Assembly (NCBI RefSeq): GCF_963678635.1
Contig: NC_087068.1
Coordinates: 60,638,949 to 60,702,948 of the forward strand
Length of the DNA stretch: 64,000 bases
Source of the DNA: Symsagittifera roscoffensis
Taxonomy: Eukaryota; Xenacoelomorpha; Acoela; Convolutidae
Reading direction: 5' to 3'
The notes beneath the pieces are model-generated. The model saw only the letters and a list, made by a program, of their open reading frames with translations, was not told the origin of the DNA and did not search any database. The position numbers and the translations under genes were made by a program. Positions within the stretch are counted from its first letter, which is position 1; every line of letters begins with the position of its first letter. Shown here in pieces: positions 44,300-55,867 of the stretch.

Positions 44300-44642
44300 A
44301 AGTTCAGATTTTGATTTGAAAGATGAAGATTAAGATTGGAGGTGTAGCAATTTACCATTTCGTCATGCAAAGACTCTTCAAATTGTGGAACAAAAGTAAT
44401 TGCGTATGGAACTTGGATTCGATGTTTTTTAATAAATTGTTAAAAATCTAAATATTTTTGTATTATCGTGTTTTTGAAATTTAATGGTAATCACTATCAA
44501 TTTTTTCATTCCAAAGTTGAGATGGGTGATGAATGTGACAAGCAATTCAATTTAGCAAGTTTTGTTTTTGATTAGGAGAAATACGAACAAAAATCATGGA
44601 AGTGTTTTCGAAGTATGTGTAATAGATCTCTTTTGTTTTTAG

Positions 44643-44825
44643 GTGCCAATTTTTTGTCATAATTTTAATACTAGCATGTTCAATCGTTCGAATAAAGTTA
44701 TCCACTACATGCGAAGAAACCACAGTTTGGGTAGCAGTTTTATCAAGTACAGTCGGTTATATTTTCCCATCTCCAAAGCTATTAACAAAACAATTTTTAA
44801 TAAAGAACGAGTTTTTTTTCGCTAG
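44643..44825 (+). CDS. 60-codon ORF upstream of the ATPase, unknown
   Basis: ATG 44643 to TAG 44823-44825, basic and Asn/Ser/Phe-rich. The copy at 53950-54132 differs by only a few residues. It is too short for a known Polinton protein and may be an exon or the remnant of the ATPase N-terminal part, but no Walker A is visible. Confidence 0.35.
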   Translation: MPIFCHNFNTSMFNRSNKVIHYMRRNHSLGSSFIKYSRLYFPISKAINKTIFNKERVFFR

Positions 44826-44954
44826 TTGGACCGAGTGGATCGCATCTCAATTTTGCGTGTTTAAATATTGGTACATTTTAACCAATGTTGACTATTTTTT
44901 AATTTTTATCAACATTATCAACATCTTTATGTACGAATGCAAAGAAGAAAAATT

Positions 44955-45470
44955 AAGTTTATCCAAGGAGTTGACTTTGAACTGATTGAAAACCTTCCCA
45001 ATAATAGAACAAAATACTTGTTAATATTTGACGACTCTTGTGAATAAATTTCAAATTCGAAGCAGTTTGTAAAAATTGCTACTGCTGGAAGACACAGGGG
45101 ACTGAATACCATGAATACTAAGCATAACTTGTTTCATCAAAGCAAATTGTGAAGATATGTTGAGTCACAAAATGCACATATAGTCTTGTTCAAGTCACCG
45201 AGAGATGTTATACAAATCAATACATTCAGTCAACAACCAGGTTTAGGATCATAATTTAAAGAGTGGTGTCAAGATGCAACATTCACTCCTTATGGTCATT
45301 TACACATTGATTTAACTCCAAAAACAGTTGATTCGCTAAGATTTTGCACAAACAGTGGTTCAGTTCCATCCAAATTTTATCTACCAGCAGGAACAGAAAC
45401 AACGTTTATGGACGATGAGCGAACAATATGTCTCTATACTCCCAATTTTTCAGGCTTTTCCCAAAAATTT
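44955..45470 (+). pseudogene. Polinton A32-type packaging ATPase, relic E
   Basis: One frame contains FIQGVDFELIENLP, a Walker-B-like LLIFDDSCE, then ATAGRHRGLN, HNLFHQS, IVLFKSPRDV, PYGHLHIDLTPKTVDSLR and PSKFYLP. This is the order seen in Polinton packaging ATPases. In-frame stops follow DDSCE (TAA), HQSKL (TGA) and a Gly-Ser (TAA). Walker A upstream is not recognisable. The end overlaps the start region of the integrase frame. Confidence 0.8.
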
Positions 45471-45523
45471 CAAAAACCATTTATCCTCCATTGACCAAAT
45501 TGTTTCATAAATTTCCTCAGCGA

Positions 45524-46575
45524 ATGTCTAGTAAATTTGTTACGATGCGAGCTAAAAAATCTTCAAAATATAGAAGTAGTAAAGTAACAAAGAAAAATAT
45601 CAGAAATCACGCGAAGAAGAACTTCACTGCAACTTCACGAAGAAGAATGACAAATCGAAAGACAGAGGAACTTAGATCCCTTTCAAAATCTGAAAAGATA
45701 AGTCTGAACAGATTGTATTCTTGGGGTAGAGCTGCGTACGGTTCTGTGCGAAACTTGAGTAAGCCAAGCGGATTGTCAAAAAAGAACGTTGAACAATTTT
45801 TACAAACCAACACATCGTATATAAAACAAACAAAATTTGTCCCCCAATCAAACTTTTCCGAAAGCTTCAAGCACTTTCAAAATATATAAATGAAATTTGA
45901 TGTTTGGTTTTGGCATTGGTGGACAGACTAGCGAGTCAAAACACGGTAGTCAAATATTCATTGGTTGCTGTTGATGTTTTTCCGCGATTTGTCAGAGTTA
46001 AAACAATCAAAACTAAATAAGCCGAAATAATTTTGCAAGCTTTCAAGAAATTTTCTTATGAAAAAACATTCTTGAAAGGATTTGGACTGACAAAGGAACG
46101 GAATATGGTAGAATTTTCGAAAAAATTTTGCAAAGAAAAAAACATTGAAGTTTACTCGACAATGAGTGAAACAAATTTGCATTTGTAGAGAGAGCCCTTC
46201 AATAAAAGACCTTATTTACCGCTACATAGAAGATTATTGTGAAAAATTCATTCACAAGTTACCGCAATTTCTGTCTACAAAGAAATATCGCATCAATAGA
46301 TCTGTTGAGAAATTACCTAGATGTCAAGAATACTGTTTTCCTCTCAATTCTATATAATATACTTCCAACGAGGTATAAGAAACTAAAATTCAAAGTCAGA
46401 AACAAAGTGAGAATTTCAAATAACTTTAGGATAAAAACTCTTTCCGTTCCGAAAAAGATAAAAATCACAATTCACAGATGAATTTTTTGAAGTTTTTGAA
46501 AACCTCCTAAATACATCATCAAAGATCTCGACAACGAAAATTTTATCTCTCGGGAAAATTTTATGAAAAATAGCT
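45524..46575 (+). pseudogene. Polinton retroviral-type integrase, relic E
   Basis: The clean N-terminal part (frame open 45428-45889; likely start ATG 45524) is Arg/Lys/Ser-rich, then has the zinc-domain-equivalent region ending in KNVEQFLQTNTSYI. The core follows in another frame: catalytic Asp at 45922-45924, YSLVAVDVFPRFVRV, TAA near 46018; the second Asp region is displaced by a one-base frameshift near 46085; the third, Glu, region is displaced near 46175. The C-terminal part (46380-46575) has KFKVRNKVRI and YIIKDLD, the chromodomain-like end of Polinton integrases. It would insert the element DNA. Confidence 0.82.
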
Positions 46576-46581
46576 GAGAAC

Positions 46582-47290
46582 ATGATCAGACTAAAGGTAA
46601 ATCGTTTTTTAAACAAAACTTTTATCAATCAGCTGTCATGGATTCTTTTCTTGGATTCTGAAGGAAAGTTAACTTTCGTAGATGAAACAGAAAGTTTTGA
46701 GAAGAGAAGAAAAATTGTACAGATACAAAAATTGTATCCAAGTATTGGTGATATAGTTGTAGCCATGAAAAACAAATTTTGTGAAAATATTGCTTCTCAA
46801 ACATTTGAATATAACGGAATCTATGTGTCAGTAGATAAAATTACACAAATGGTTGCCGTTAATTCACCTGAGAATCAATCAGTGTTTATCATTCAGAGAG
46901 CTTGTTTGAGTCACGTTTTTCGTTGTGATTTAAAACAAAATTAAACAGAGGTTATAATGAAAGGAAAAGGACCACATACGACATTATAAGAGTACTTTCT
47001 TTGATGAGATAGAGTGATTATAGAATATAGCATCCTCGGTGAAACAAAAACTACCTTATTGCGTTGTATTCCATTCATCTCCAAAGTAAACTTAGGAGAC
47101 ATAATTTCTAAAGGGCAGTAATCGAATTATCAGTCTTTTACAAAATTACAGTTTAAAAAACTATTAAAAATTTCTTTCCATAGTATCAAGATAGAACTAA
47201 AAGATAGTAAAAAAAATGCTTTTGTGTCAGTAGGAATTACTCGAGTCGTTCTATTGTTAGGCAGGATTTCGAATAATCTTTTTTGATTTA
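46582..47290 (+). pseudogene. Conserved Polinton protein X (structural type?), relic E
   Basis: ATG 46582 starts a 120-codon clean part to TAA 46942-46944, with FEYNGIYVSVDKI near 46805. After the stop, two further conserved stretches are readable (GKGPHTTL near 46968, VSVGITRVVLL near 47228). The gene lies between integrase and the pVI-like gene in all copies. I recall no firm function; its place among capsid genes suggests a virion or assembly role. Confidence 0.6.
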
Positions 47291-47304
47291 AACTTCATAG
47301 GAAA

Positions 47305-47640
47305 CGTTTGCTCAAAATTCATCTGATTTCCCCATTTTTCGAGGACATGAAAGACAACGTGGAAGATGTTTTGGAGCTCTTGCACAAACTCTTGGGAGAG
47401 CTGCAATACCCATTATTAAAAAAGATATAGTCCCAGCTGCAAGAAGAAACTCCAGAGATTGGGTAAGTTGTAAGTGGTCGTAAAAAAGTCAAAATATTTG
47501 CAAAAGATGTGGAAACAAAAACAGTTCGGAAATATCTGGGAGGTGGAAAAAAGAAATCAAAGCGTAGAACTGGTAGAACTAGATCCAATTCCCGAAAAGT
47601 AGATCGAAAAACAGTCACTCTCGCAAAGACATTTTTGATA
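47305..47640 (+). pseudogene. Small basic Gly/Arg-rich pVI-like protein, relic E
   Basis: The plus strand encodes RQRGRCFGALAQTLG and then a hydrophobic AAIPII helix followed by VPAARR, then (after a frame change near 47470) GGGKKKSKRRTGR and an Arg/Ser-rich tail. A short protein with a Gly/Arg N-terminus, one amphipathic helix and a basic tail next to the penton gene fits the pVI/virion-associated protein of Polintons. The antisense strand is open for 115 codons (47319-47666), judged a shadow. Confidence 0.6.
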
Positions 47641-47645
47641 AAAAA

Positions 47646-48697
47646 TTGAGTGTAAACAATAGTCAATTTTGGTCCGGGGCTTTTACAAAATCTTCATTGC
47701 GAATGTTTGATAAAGTCCCAGTTTTGGAAACAATTATGTCATCTCAAACACAAGAGGTATTCCCCAGCACTTCTCTGGATGAAAGCAGTGTTCATTTTAA
47801 ATTTGACTCGGATCTTAACCTCTACTTGGATATGCGTGATACCCATCTTAGTTTAAAGCAGCTTCAACTATTCATGGGAAGATAGTTTGATGCTTTCAAA
47901 AAAGAAAAAGCAGAACATAGAGCAAAATCTGAGGATGACTCAAATGAAGAACCACAAAGCTACCTAACGTATGTAAAAAATCTACTACATTCACTATTTT
48001 CCAATTGTGAAGTTTTTTTAACAATATAGTGGTTTACAACGCCAATGGATTATATCCTCATGAAACGCAAATATCGAACAAATTCAACTCGTCAGCAGTG
48101 AGTAATAAAATAATACTTGCTTGTCAAGGATACAGTTCTGACGAATATCCTGATGCATTTGATACGCATCCTTTCACTGATATAGCAAAGTTTTTGTAAA
48201 CAGGGATAACTTTTTCATTCTATGGGAGGCTCGCTATTGATTTGTGTACTTGCGAAAAATTGTTGCTACCAAACATCAAAGTTCGAACTAAACTTGTTTG
48301 AGCTAGACCTAATTTTTACATGCTATCTGATAGTCCAAATGTCACTCTGAAAAATGTTGATTGTTTGTTGTTTACAAGAAAAACTTTAGTAGCTAAACCT
48401 AATCATCAATAGTTGCAATGGAATCTAGAAAGAGAACCCGCTCAATACAACTACATGGAAACTATAGCAAGAACCTTCATCATTCCATCTCGTCAAAACC
48501 AATTCATACAAGAAAATATTTTCAATAACGCTCCAAAAAGAAGAATAGATGTTGCAATGATGACAAGATCAGCTGTTGCGGGATCTTTTCATGAAAAGCC
48601 TTTCAGCTATCAACAATTTCATTTGAGAGATCTTAGAATTATTTTGGGTGGAACAGCAATTGTTTCATTAGATACAATTTCTCATCGTCGTCATTAT
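47646..48697 (+). pseudogene. Polinton minor capsid (penton-like) protein, relic E
   Basis: The start ATG 47646 gives 79 clean codons to TAG 47883-47885. Conserved segments include LDMRDTHLSLKQ, then YLTYVKNLLHSLFSNCEVFL near 47970 and the clean C-terminal frame 48413-48712 with FIIPSRQNQFIQENIF and FSYQQFHLRDLRI. These match the F54H12.2-like minor capsid protein of Polintons. At least four stops or frame changes. The last codons run into the gypsy LTR start at 48698. Confidence 0.8.
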
Positions 48698-49094
48698 TGG
48701 AACCTGATCTAAACTAAATTTTATTATTTATAATTTAGATATTTTACCACTGTAAAGTATTTAATAGTAACCAATCAAAATCCATCTATTTAACTACCCA
48801 TTTATTTGTAATTCCTTCAATTACTTGAGAGAGTAATTGAATTTAACCCAGAAATTAGTTGCCTCTCCCGAGTATTTCAGCAGCCGCAACAATACCAGTA
48901 TACTCTAGATCTATTGAGCCTAGCAGATACTAGTTAAACACCCTGAGACTAGTAGTTATAAGAATAAGATTAGGATCGGTATTAGACTAAGAAAATGCAC
49001 GAATCTATCCGGTCGAAAATAAGATAGCGTGACGAGCAGACGGTGTAACCTATCCAAAATTACTCTTTGAGATAGACCTCCATATCTAAACTCA
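48698..49094 (+). repeat. 5' LTR of gypsy copy 2
   Basis: TGGAACCTGATC...AAACTCA, 397 bp, aligned over its whole length with 7600-8010 and 57984-58392. Part of the TTACTTG...AATTTCAG segment is rearranged near 48815-48840. Confidence 0.6.
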
Positions 49095-49096
49095 TC

Positions 49097-49113
49097 TGGT
49101 GCGACCATAAGTC
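49097..49113 (+). other. Primer-binding site of gypsy copy 2
   Basis: TGGTGCGACCATAAGTC, identical to the site at 8013, 2 nt after the LTR end. Confidence 0.55.
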
Positions 49114-49190
49114 TCGAACAAAACCTTAAAAAACAAATTAGCTTAGAACTAACAAAACTTAGAATAGAAATAGACAAAAACATTTTCAAA

Positions 49191-49540
49191 ATGTTAAACG
49201 ATAATAATTTGATTGAATGGTCTCTACGACTCAATAGATCAAAACCGCTATTCCGAACAATACGAGAACAACCACGTATTGGAAACAGACCTCGGACAAG
49301 AGACGACATACGACTACGGAGAAAGTTACCGAATAGTTTCATGATCGTACGGCAAAAGCCACAACAATCTTTTATATTTAGAAATTTAATGGCAATGAAT
49401 TGAGATTTTCTTTCGCAAACATAAAGTTCTTGAAGTAAAATCTTCAATGCTTCTACCAGGCGCTAAATATAGTATTAATTTTCAAAAAAAAAACATCTCT
49501 AATCGTTTCTTCCTCTGCAGTACTATATGAAACATATTCG
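49191..49540 (+). pseudogene. Extra leader ORF in copies 2 and 3: Arg-rich small protein, unknown
   Basis: ATG 49191 to TGA 49401-49403 gives 70 codons with an Arg-rich, Pro-containing middle. In another frame, protein-like sequence continues for about 45 codons to about 49530 (a PGAKYSINF-type segment), so a frameshift probably broke a protein of about 115 residues. Copy 1 lacks the whole block. It sits between PBS and ORF1. No family recognised. Confidence 0.4.
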
Positions 49541-49749
49541 AAAAATAATCTATTCAAAACAAAATAAAAATTAGTAGCATGACAATAAATTGTTAGTAAA
49601 CATAAATCATCTTGTTGTTCCAGCTTCATCACCTAAACATAACAGCAACCATAAATCAACTAACATCATCGAAACTAAAATTCACAAATTGTTATTTTAA
49701 ATCTTCAATTTTATATACTCTAAACTTAAAACTTTTTAATCTCAAACCA

Positions 49750-49831
49750 GATCATCAAGGCTTATCCTTGAATCTAACTTAATTTGCTATCATAAATTTT
49801 AATTCTGATCATCAAGGCTTATCCTAGGATC
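49750..49831 (+). repeat. Paired stem-loop repeats in the leader of copy 2
   Basis: First unit 49750-49773 with a perfect CAAGG-CTTAT-CCTTG stem; second 49807-49831 (CAAGGCTTATCCTAGG). Equivalent to 8327-8408. Confidence 0.5.
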
Positions 49832-50344
49832 AAAGAACAATTTTGTTGTCCCCCACTTACTTATCAAGTGTCTAACGACCTCAAACGTCGATTCACTATC
49901 CAACCTTTTCAAAAGACCCAGGACTAATCGAAATTTTTCAAACATTAACCATTTAAATTAGGTTAAATAGTGAAGAACTTCGGTTATCCATCCTTCACTT
50001 GACCCCTCCTCTTATACGACCCAGGATAATCTTAGACCTAGTAAGTTTTAAATAGTACCTAACGAACTACTTGCATTCTAATTATACCTGACCCTTGTGG
50101 ATCGATATAATATTCTCCAACCCTTATGAACACAATCACTACCCCTAAGTAAGATTAAGTAAGTTAACACCTCAACTTATACGGGCCACGAGAAAGTAAA
50201 AATCTTTCTTTGGAATCGATATACTTTTCTCTCCAACCCTGAATAAAAAGACCCAGGCTAAGCTAACCAAAAATTCGTAAGGGCCAACAGTCTAGGAAAA
50301 TAAAATCACTTACGAGCAACTTTGCATCCATCATCCTAAACCTT

Positions 50345-50810
50345 ATGTCATTAAAAAACCTAGGAAATAAACAGACAATCGTCATACACAATTGTCAAAT
50401 CGAAAATCAAAAATACGATCTTGTTATAACCCCGCATACACAAACAGTTGAATACATTTATACAAAACGGCAAACACTAAAAAGAAAAATCCTAAGAAAG
50501 CAAAGACAAATAACACGAAAATTTTTTTCAAAATATCGAAATGTTTTTTTTTCGAATCAGAAGTCAGTAGTCTCGATGCACTATACAAAGTAGAAGACTC
50601 AAAAAATCAAACTTATCCAATCCAGGACCCAGTATATTTTTCCGATTCAGAAACAAATACAATTTCATCGAAAAAAGGAAAAACAGAATAAAAAAGAAGC
50701 ACAAACACAAACCAGTACATCTATACAATTGGTTTCAACCAATTAGACATATTAATAATTATACATTAACAGTTATCAAACGAAAAGATGAGTAACACAC
50801 AAAGTGACGA
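50345..50810 (+). pseudogene. ORF1 of gypsy copy 2, frameshifted
   Basis: The first 60 or so codons match copy 1 closely. A run of nine T near 50545 shifts the frame and the ORF stops at 50591-50593. The rest is readable in another frame up to the overlap with gag at 50788. Confidence 0.7.
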
Positions 50811-51735
50811 AAGTCCCGATGAAGAATACGTTTTTCCCTTTATTATAAACTCGCTAAGCGATAGAGGACAATCAAAATTTTGCAAAAAATTACTCATAAA
50901 ATTATTTGAAACAGGAAGCAGTCCATGTAAAATTGAATTCCCAGACGTAAAAATTGAAACACAAATTCTAGAACATTTGGAATTCTAGAAGATATATGTA
51001 AAATAACACAACAATATGATATCTACACTATAGAGATCAGTACACCACAACCATATAATAAAAATATAATTCAAACAGATGACCTTGAATTAGAATTTTC
51101 AAAGGTAATCACAGAATACATTAAAAGCATACAATATCATAACTCACAAAGAGCAAACTCAATCTTCACAAATGAAGTTTTCGCAATAATATATACTTAT
51201 TTAGTTTTATTAGAAACAACAGAAGCCCAAAGTACATCACCAATCCAATCGTCAAAACAAGCAAAAGTCAGAAAGGAAATCACTGCATTTTCTACATTTC
51301 TAAACGCAATTCGTGAAAATTTTTACAGTAATGATGTTTCACAAAATACCAAACTTGATTTACAAAAAATACTAGCATGGTTTACAATCGATTATTTTAC
51401 ACATAATCTTGACTTAATTAGCCAAGCAAGAAAAAACTTTAGACCCCAGAGTAACAACGACGACACTGTCATTGCTGAACAATCAGATTATGTTTGGGAC
51501 CCTGATTGTTCTCACCCATTATTTAAAAATATCCCAGTTGACATCTCAAGTCAAGCAATACATACAATATCTATTCATCCAGATTATATAAAAGTAATAC
51601 CATTAACAATTGACGCAACACCTCTAAATTATAATACATTTTCACCCGAAACAAAAAACAACAGTTTAAATTCAACGGTAACACATAGGTAAAACCTTAA
51701 CGGAACCAGAAATCTTACACAAAAATATATTCAAA
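50788..51735 (+). pseudogene. gag: Gag N-terminal part of gypsy copy 2
   Basis: ATG 50788 opens 66 codons equal in position to gag of copy 1; a frame break and stop follow at 50986-50988. Later parts align to about copy-1 position 10300, then an internal deletion joins them to sequence equivalent to copy-1 11611. Confidence 0.75.
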
Positions 51736-52715
51736 CACCAAAGAAAAAAGCATCTCATCCCTCCTCAATTCGAGAACCAGGTCTAGATTTCAGAAAACTA
51801 GTCGATAAACAAGAACATGCAGAAATCACAACGAAACTCGAAGAAGACGAGAATTTAAAATTACACTATGTTAATCGTATTGAAACAAAAACTACGCACA
51901 ATAACAATGTACAAGAATCAGATGTAGACCTATCTGAAAAAATCACTGAAATTTTAAACTTCTTTGAAAGGAACCCAAATTAAAAGGGCAAAACAGCTTT
52001 CAAGAAATGGTGTAATTATTGCGGACGATACGGACACAGTATCTCCGAATGTAGACAAAAACAGCAAGACAATCAAAATAAACCACCAAAGCACAAAGAA
52101 CCAAATAAATCATTTTATCAATACATGAAAAAAGAATAAAATCTACCAAAAAAAATGTATACAGCAATAATAGCTCTGGAAAACCACTTCCAGGTAATCG
52201 AAACTACTCTAGAAATCAATCACGATATAACTCTAGTTATAGAGGTAGATCACCCGAACAAAATAATTCACGAAATTTCTCATAAAATAGATATAGTCGA
52301 TCGAATAGTCGAAACAACTATCCACGGTCAAATTCAAACTCAACACAATTTGTTTCAGCATCCAGTTCGCATTCAAATTCAAGAAATAGACACTTTTCCA
52401 ACAACAGATCACGAAATTCATCGTACAATAGAAATAGAAACTATTCAAACAACAGAAATAGAAAATATTCAAAATCAAAAACAAAATCAAAACAACAGAT
52501 CAGGAAATAACTCATATAATAGATCAAATTATCAAAGATCAAGTGATAATTACCAAAACAAGTCAAGAAATAGTTCACAAAATCGAAACTCAAGCTACAA
52601 CAATCGATATAGAAATTATTCCCAATCACCTCATAGGAATAATAGTCGTTATCCCGATTCTCAACATCGATATAGAAGTAATACACCAAAACATCAAAGA
52701 CAAATCAATTAAGTA
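51736..52715 (+). pseudogene. gag: Nucleocapsid part of Gag with intact CCHC knuckle, copy 2
   Basis: The CCHC knuckle at 52011-52052 has all four ligands, His at 52035-52037. A TAA lies upstream near 51980. The Arg/Ser/Asn-rich tail follows; a frame change makes the ORF 52155-52712 start in the wrong frame and end in the gag frame. Confidence 0.7.
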
Positions 52716-52847
52716 CAATCAAATGAAGAAATAACTTCAGACCCCCCAGGTATCGATCATACAGAAAATATCGATTTACCAGTAAATCACATAAATTGTG
52801 AATCAACAGACAGTGAAAGTGATATAGATAATAATATTTAAGTTAAT

Positions 52848-53445
52848 ATGATATCTGTAAAAAATGATTATGAAACAATCACATATGAAGAACCCTTTGA
52901 TTCACACAGATATGAAAATCAATTAGAACTCCTCAATAACTACTATTTAGGACCAATTAGTAAAGATACACGAACCACTCAAGAAGTAAACAGAATAAAC
53001 ACGGAAATTTCACCTGACAAAAATAAAGAACAAAGCTCAACTACAAATCACATATACCAAAATATACAAAAAGAACAGCCACGAGAAAAAAATTGGACAA
53101 TCCGATTTCTCTTAGAAAGCTCGAAAAATAAAGAATTTCAACCACCAGATCTTGAAATTGATTTTTTAATTGATTCAGGCGCAGAATCAAATATCATTAA
53201 TATCCCTACATGGAATGAAATCAGATTATTACACCCAAATTTAAAACCTCTAGAAACATCTAGTAAATTAGCAACAGCACAAGGATCAACATTAAAAAAT
53301 TCAGGAAAAGTCAAATTATTCCGTTTTCCCACAAGAACAATGGAACAAAACAAAATTTCGATTAAACCATTCAAACAAACATTTCACATTACCGATATTA
53401 AACATAATATCATTCACATACCATTTATCACTAAATACGTACGGA
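52848..53445 (+). pseudogene. pol: Protease of gypsy copy 2, fused to Polinton-side sequence
   Basis: The open frame 52848-53546 carries FLIDSGAESN near 53162-53195. At about 53445 the protease frame runs straight into the repeated Polinton-side segment (from 53455, matching 44148), giving a chimeric ORF of 232 codons. The joint is the boundary of the tandem duplication. Confidence 0.8.
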
Positions 53446-53949
53446 CAAAAAAAACAGTGGCCAAAAAATATACTGAGTTTGAAAAAATATTGAAAAATCA
53501 AAAGCTCCACAAACGAAGTTTTTTGCAAAAGGTTATCAAAATCTAATTTTCGTTCTGAAATTTTGGAAACAGAGGTTACAAATTTGGATGACTACGCATT
53601 TCTAAAAGTTCAAATTTTGATTTGAAAGATGAAGATTAAGATTGGAGGTGTAGCAATTTACCATTTCGTCATGCAAAGACTCTTCACTTTGTGGAAAAAA
53701 AAGCAATTGCGTATGGAACTTCGATTCGATGTTTTTTAATAAATTGTTAAAAATCTAAATATTTTTGTATTATCGTGTTTTTGAAATTTAATGGTAATCA
53801 TTATCATTTTTTTCATTCCAAAGTTGAGATGGGTGATGAATGTGACAAGCAATTCAATTTAGCAAGTTTTGTTTTTGATTAGGAGAAATACGAACAAAAA
53901 TCATGGAAGTGTTTTCGAAGTATGTGTAATAGATCTCTTTTGTTTTTAG

Positions 53950-54132
53950 GTGCCAATTTTTTGTCATAATTTTAATACTAGCATGTTCAATCGTTCGAAT
54001 AAAGTTATCCACTACATGCGAAGAAACCACAGTTTGGGTAGCAGTTTTATCAAGTACAGTCGGTTATATTTTACCATCTCCAAAGCTATTAACAAAACAA
54101 TTTTTAATAAAGAACAAGTTTTTTTTCGCTAG
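53950..54132 (+). CDS. 60-codon ORF upstream of the ATPase, copy F
   Basis: Almost identical to 44643-44825 (two residue changes). Unknown function. Confidence 0.3.
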   Translation: MPIFCHNFNTSMFNRSNKVIHYMRRNHSLGSSFIKYSRLYFTISKAINKTIFNKEQVFFR

Positions 54133-54262
54133 TTGGACCGAGTGGATCGCATCTCAATTTTGCGTGTTTAAAAATTGGTACATTTTAACCAATTTTGACT
54201 ATTTTTTAATTTTTATCAACATTATCAACATCTTTATGTACAAATGCAAAGAAAAAATAATT

Positions 54263-54770
54263 AAGTTTATCCATGGAGTTGACTTTGAACTGATTGAAAA
54301 CCTTCCCAATAATAGAACAAAATACTTGTTAATATTTGGCGACTCTTGTGAATAAATTTCAAACTCTAAGCAGTTTGTAAAAAATGCTACTGCTGGAAGA
54401 CACAGGGGACTGAATACCATGAATACTAAGCATAACTTGTTTCATCAAAGCAAATTGTGAAGATATAGTCTTGTTCAAGTCACCGAGAGATGTTATACAA
54501 ATCAATACATTCAGTCAACAACTAGGTTTAGGATCATAATTTAAAGAGTGGTGTCAAGATGCAACATTCACTCCTTATGGTCATTTACACATTGATTTAA
54601 CTCCAAAAACAGTTGATTCGCTAAGATTTTGCACAAACAGTGGTTCAGTTCCATCCAAATTTTATCTACCAGCAGGAACAGAAACAACGTTTATGGACGA
54701 TGAGCGAACAATATGTCTCTATACTCCCAATTTTTCAGGCTTTTCCCAAAAAAACTCAAAAACCATTTAT
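54263..54770 (+). pseudogene. Polinton packaging ATPase, relic F
   Basis: Same segments as in E (VDFELIENLP, LLIFGDSCE with D to G in Walker B, FKSPRDV, HIDLTPKTVDSLR). A 23-nt deletion between two ATAT sites removes part of the gene and shifts the frame. Stops are shared with E. Confidence 0.75.
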
Positions 54771-54812
54771 CCTCCATTGACCAAATTGTTTCATAAATTT
54801 CCAAAGCGAATG

Positions 54813-55860
54813 TCTAGTAAACTTGTTACGATGCGAGCAAAAAAATCTTCAAAAAATAGAAGTAGTAAAGTAACAAAGAAAAAAATCAGAAATCACGCGA
54901 AGAAGAACTTCACTGCAATTTCACGAAGAAGAATGACAAATCGAAAGACAGAGGAACTTAGATCCCTTTCAAAATCTGAAAAGAAAAGTCTGAACAGATT
55001 GTATTCTTGGGGTAGAGCTGCGTACGGTTCTGTGCGAAACTTGAGAAAACCAAGCGGATTGTCAAAAAAGAACGTTGAACAATTTTTACAAACCAACACA
55101 TCGTATATAAAACATACAAATTTGGTCCCCCTATCAGACGTTTCCGAAAGCTTCAAGCACTTTCAAAACATATAAATGAAATTTGATGTTTGGTTTTGGC
55201 ATTGGTGGACAGACTAGCGAGTCAAAACACGGTAGTCAAATATTCATTAGTTGCTGTTGATGTTTTTCCGCGATTTGTCAGAGTTCAAACAATGATAACT
55301 AAATAAGCCGAAAACATTTTGCAAGCTTTCAAGAAATTTTCTTATGAAAAAACATTCTTGAAAGGATTTGGACTGACAAAGGAACGGAATATGGTGGAAA
55401 TTTCGAAAAAATTTTGCAAAGAAAAAAACGTCGAAGTTTACTCGACAATGAGTGAAACAAATTTGCATTTGTAGAGAGAGCCCTTCAATAAAAGACCTTA
55501 TTTACCGCTACATAGAAGATCATTGTGAAAAATTCATTCACAAGTTACCGCAATTTCTGTCTACAAAGAAATATCGCATCAATAGATCTGTTGAGAAATT
55601 ACCTAGATGTCAAGAATACTGTTTTCCTCTCAATTCTATATAATATACTTCCAACGAGGTATAAGAAACTAAAATTCATATCGGAAACAGAGTGAGAATT
55701 TCAAATAAATTTAGGATAAAAACTCTTTCCGTTCCGAAAAGGATACAAATCACAATTCACAGATGAATTTTTTGAAGTTTTTGAAAGCCTCCTAAATACA
55801 TCATCAAAGATCTCGACAACAAAAATTTTATCTCTCGGGAAAATTTTATGAAAAATAGCT
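54813..55860 (+). pseudogene. Polinton integrase, relic F
   Basis: The N-terminal part is clean to TAA 55173-55175 (frame open from 54693). The core has YSLVAVDVFPRFVRV and the same TAA and frameshifts as E; the C-terminal part ends near 55860. Shared lesions show the gene was dead before duplication. Confidence 0.78.
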
Positions 55861-55867
55861 GAGAACA

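Larger units (their letters stand above)
44148..48697 (+). mobile_element. Polinton relic E (unit 1 of the 9.3-kb duplication)
   Basis: Plus strand: ATPase (44955-45470), integrase (45524-46575), protein X (46582-47290), pVI-like (47305-47640), minor capsid (47646-48697). It is nearly identical to 53455-57983, including shared stops and frameshifts. The polymerase gene is absent from both copies. The right end meets gypsy copy 2. Confidence 0.85.
48698..53445 (+). mobile_element. Gypsy copy 2, cut at the duplication joint
   Basis: LTR, PBS, leader, ORF1, shortened gag, nucleocapsid and protease; then it stops abruptly at about 53445, where Polinton F begins. It shares with copy 3 an internal gag deletion of about 1.3 kb relative to copy 1 (joint at about 51735) and several stops. 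No pol or 3' LTR. Confidence 0.85.

Noticed and set aside
47319-47666. 115-codon minus-strand ORF
   Set aside because: Antisense shadow of the Arg/Gly-rich gene on the plus strand.
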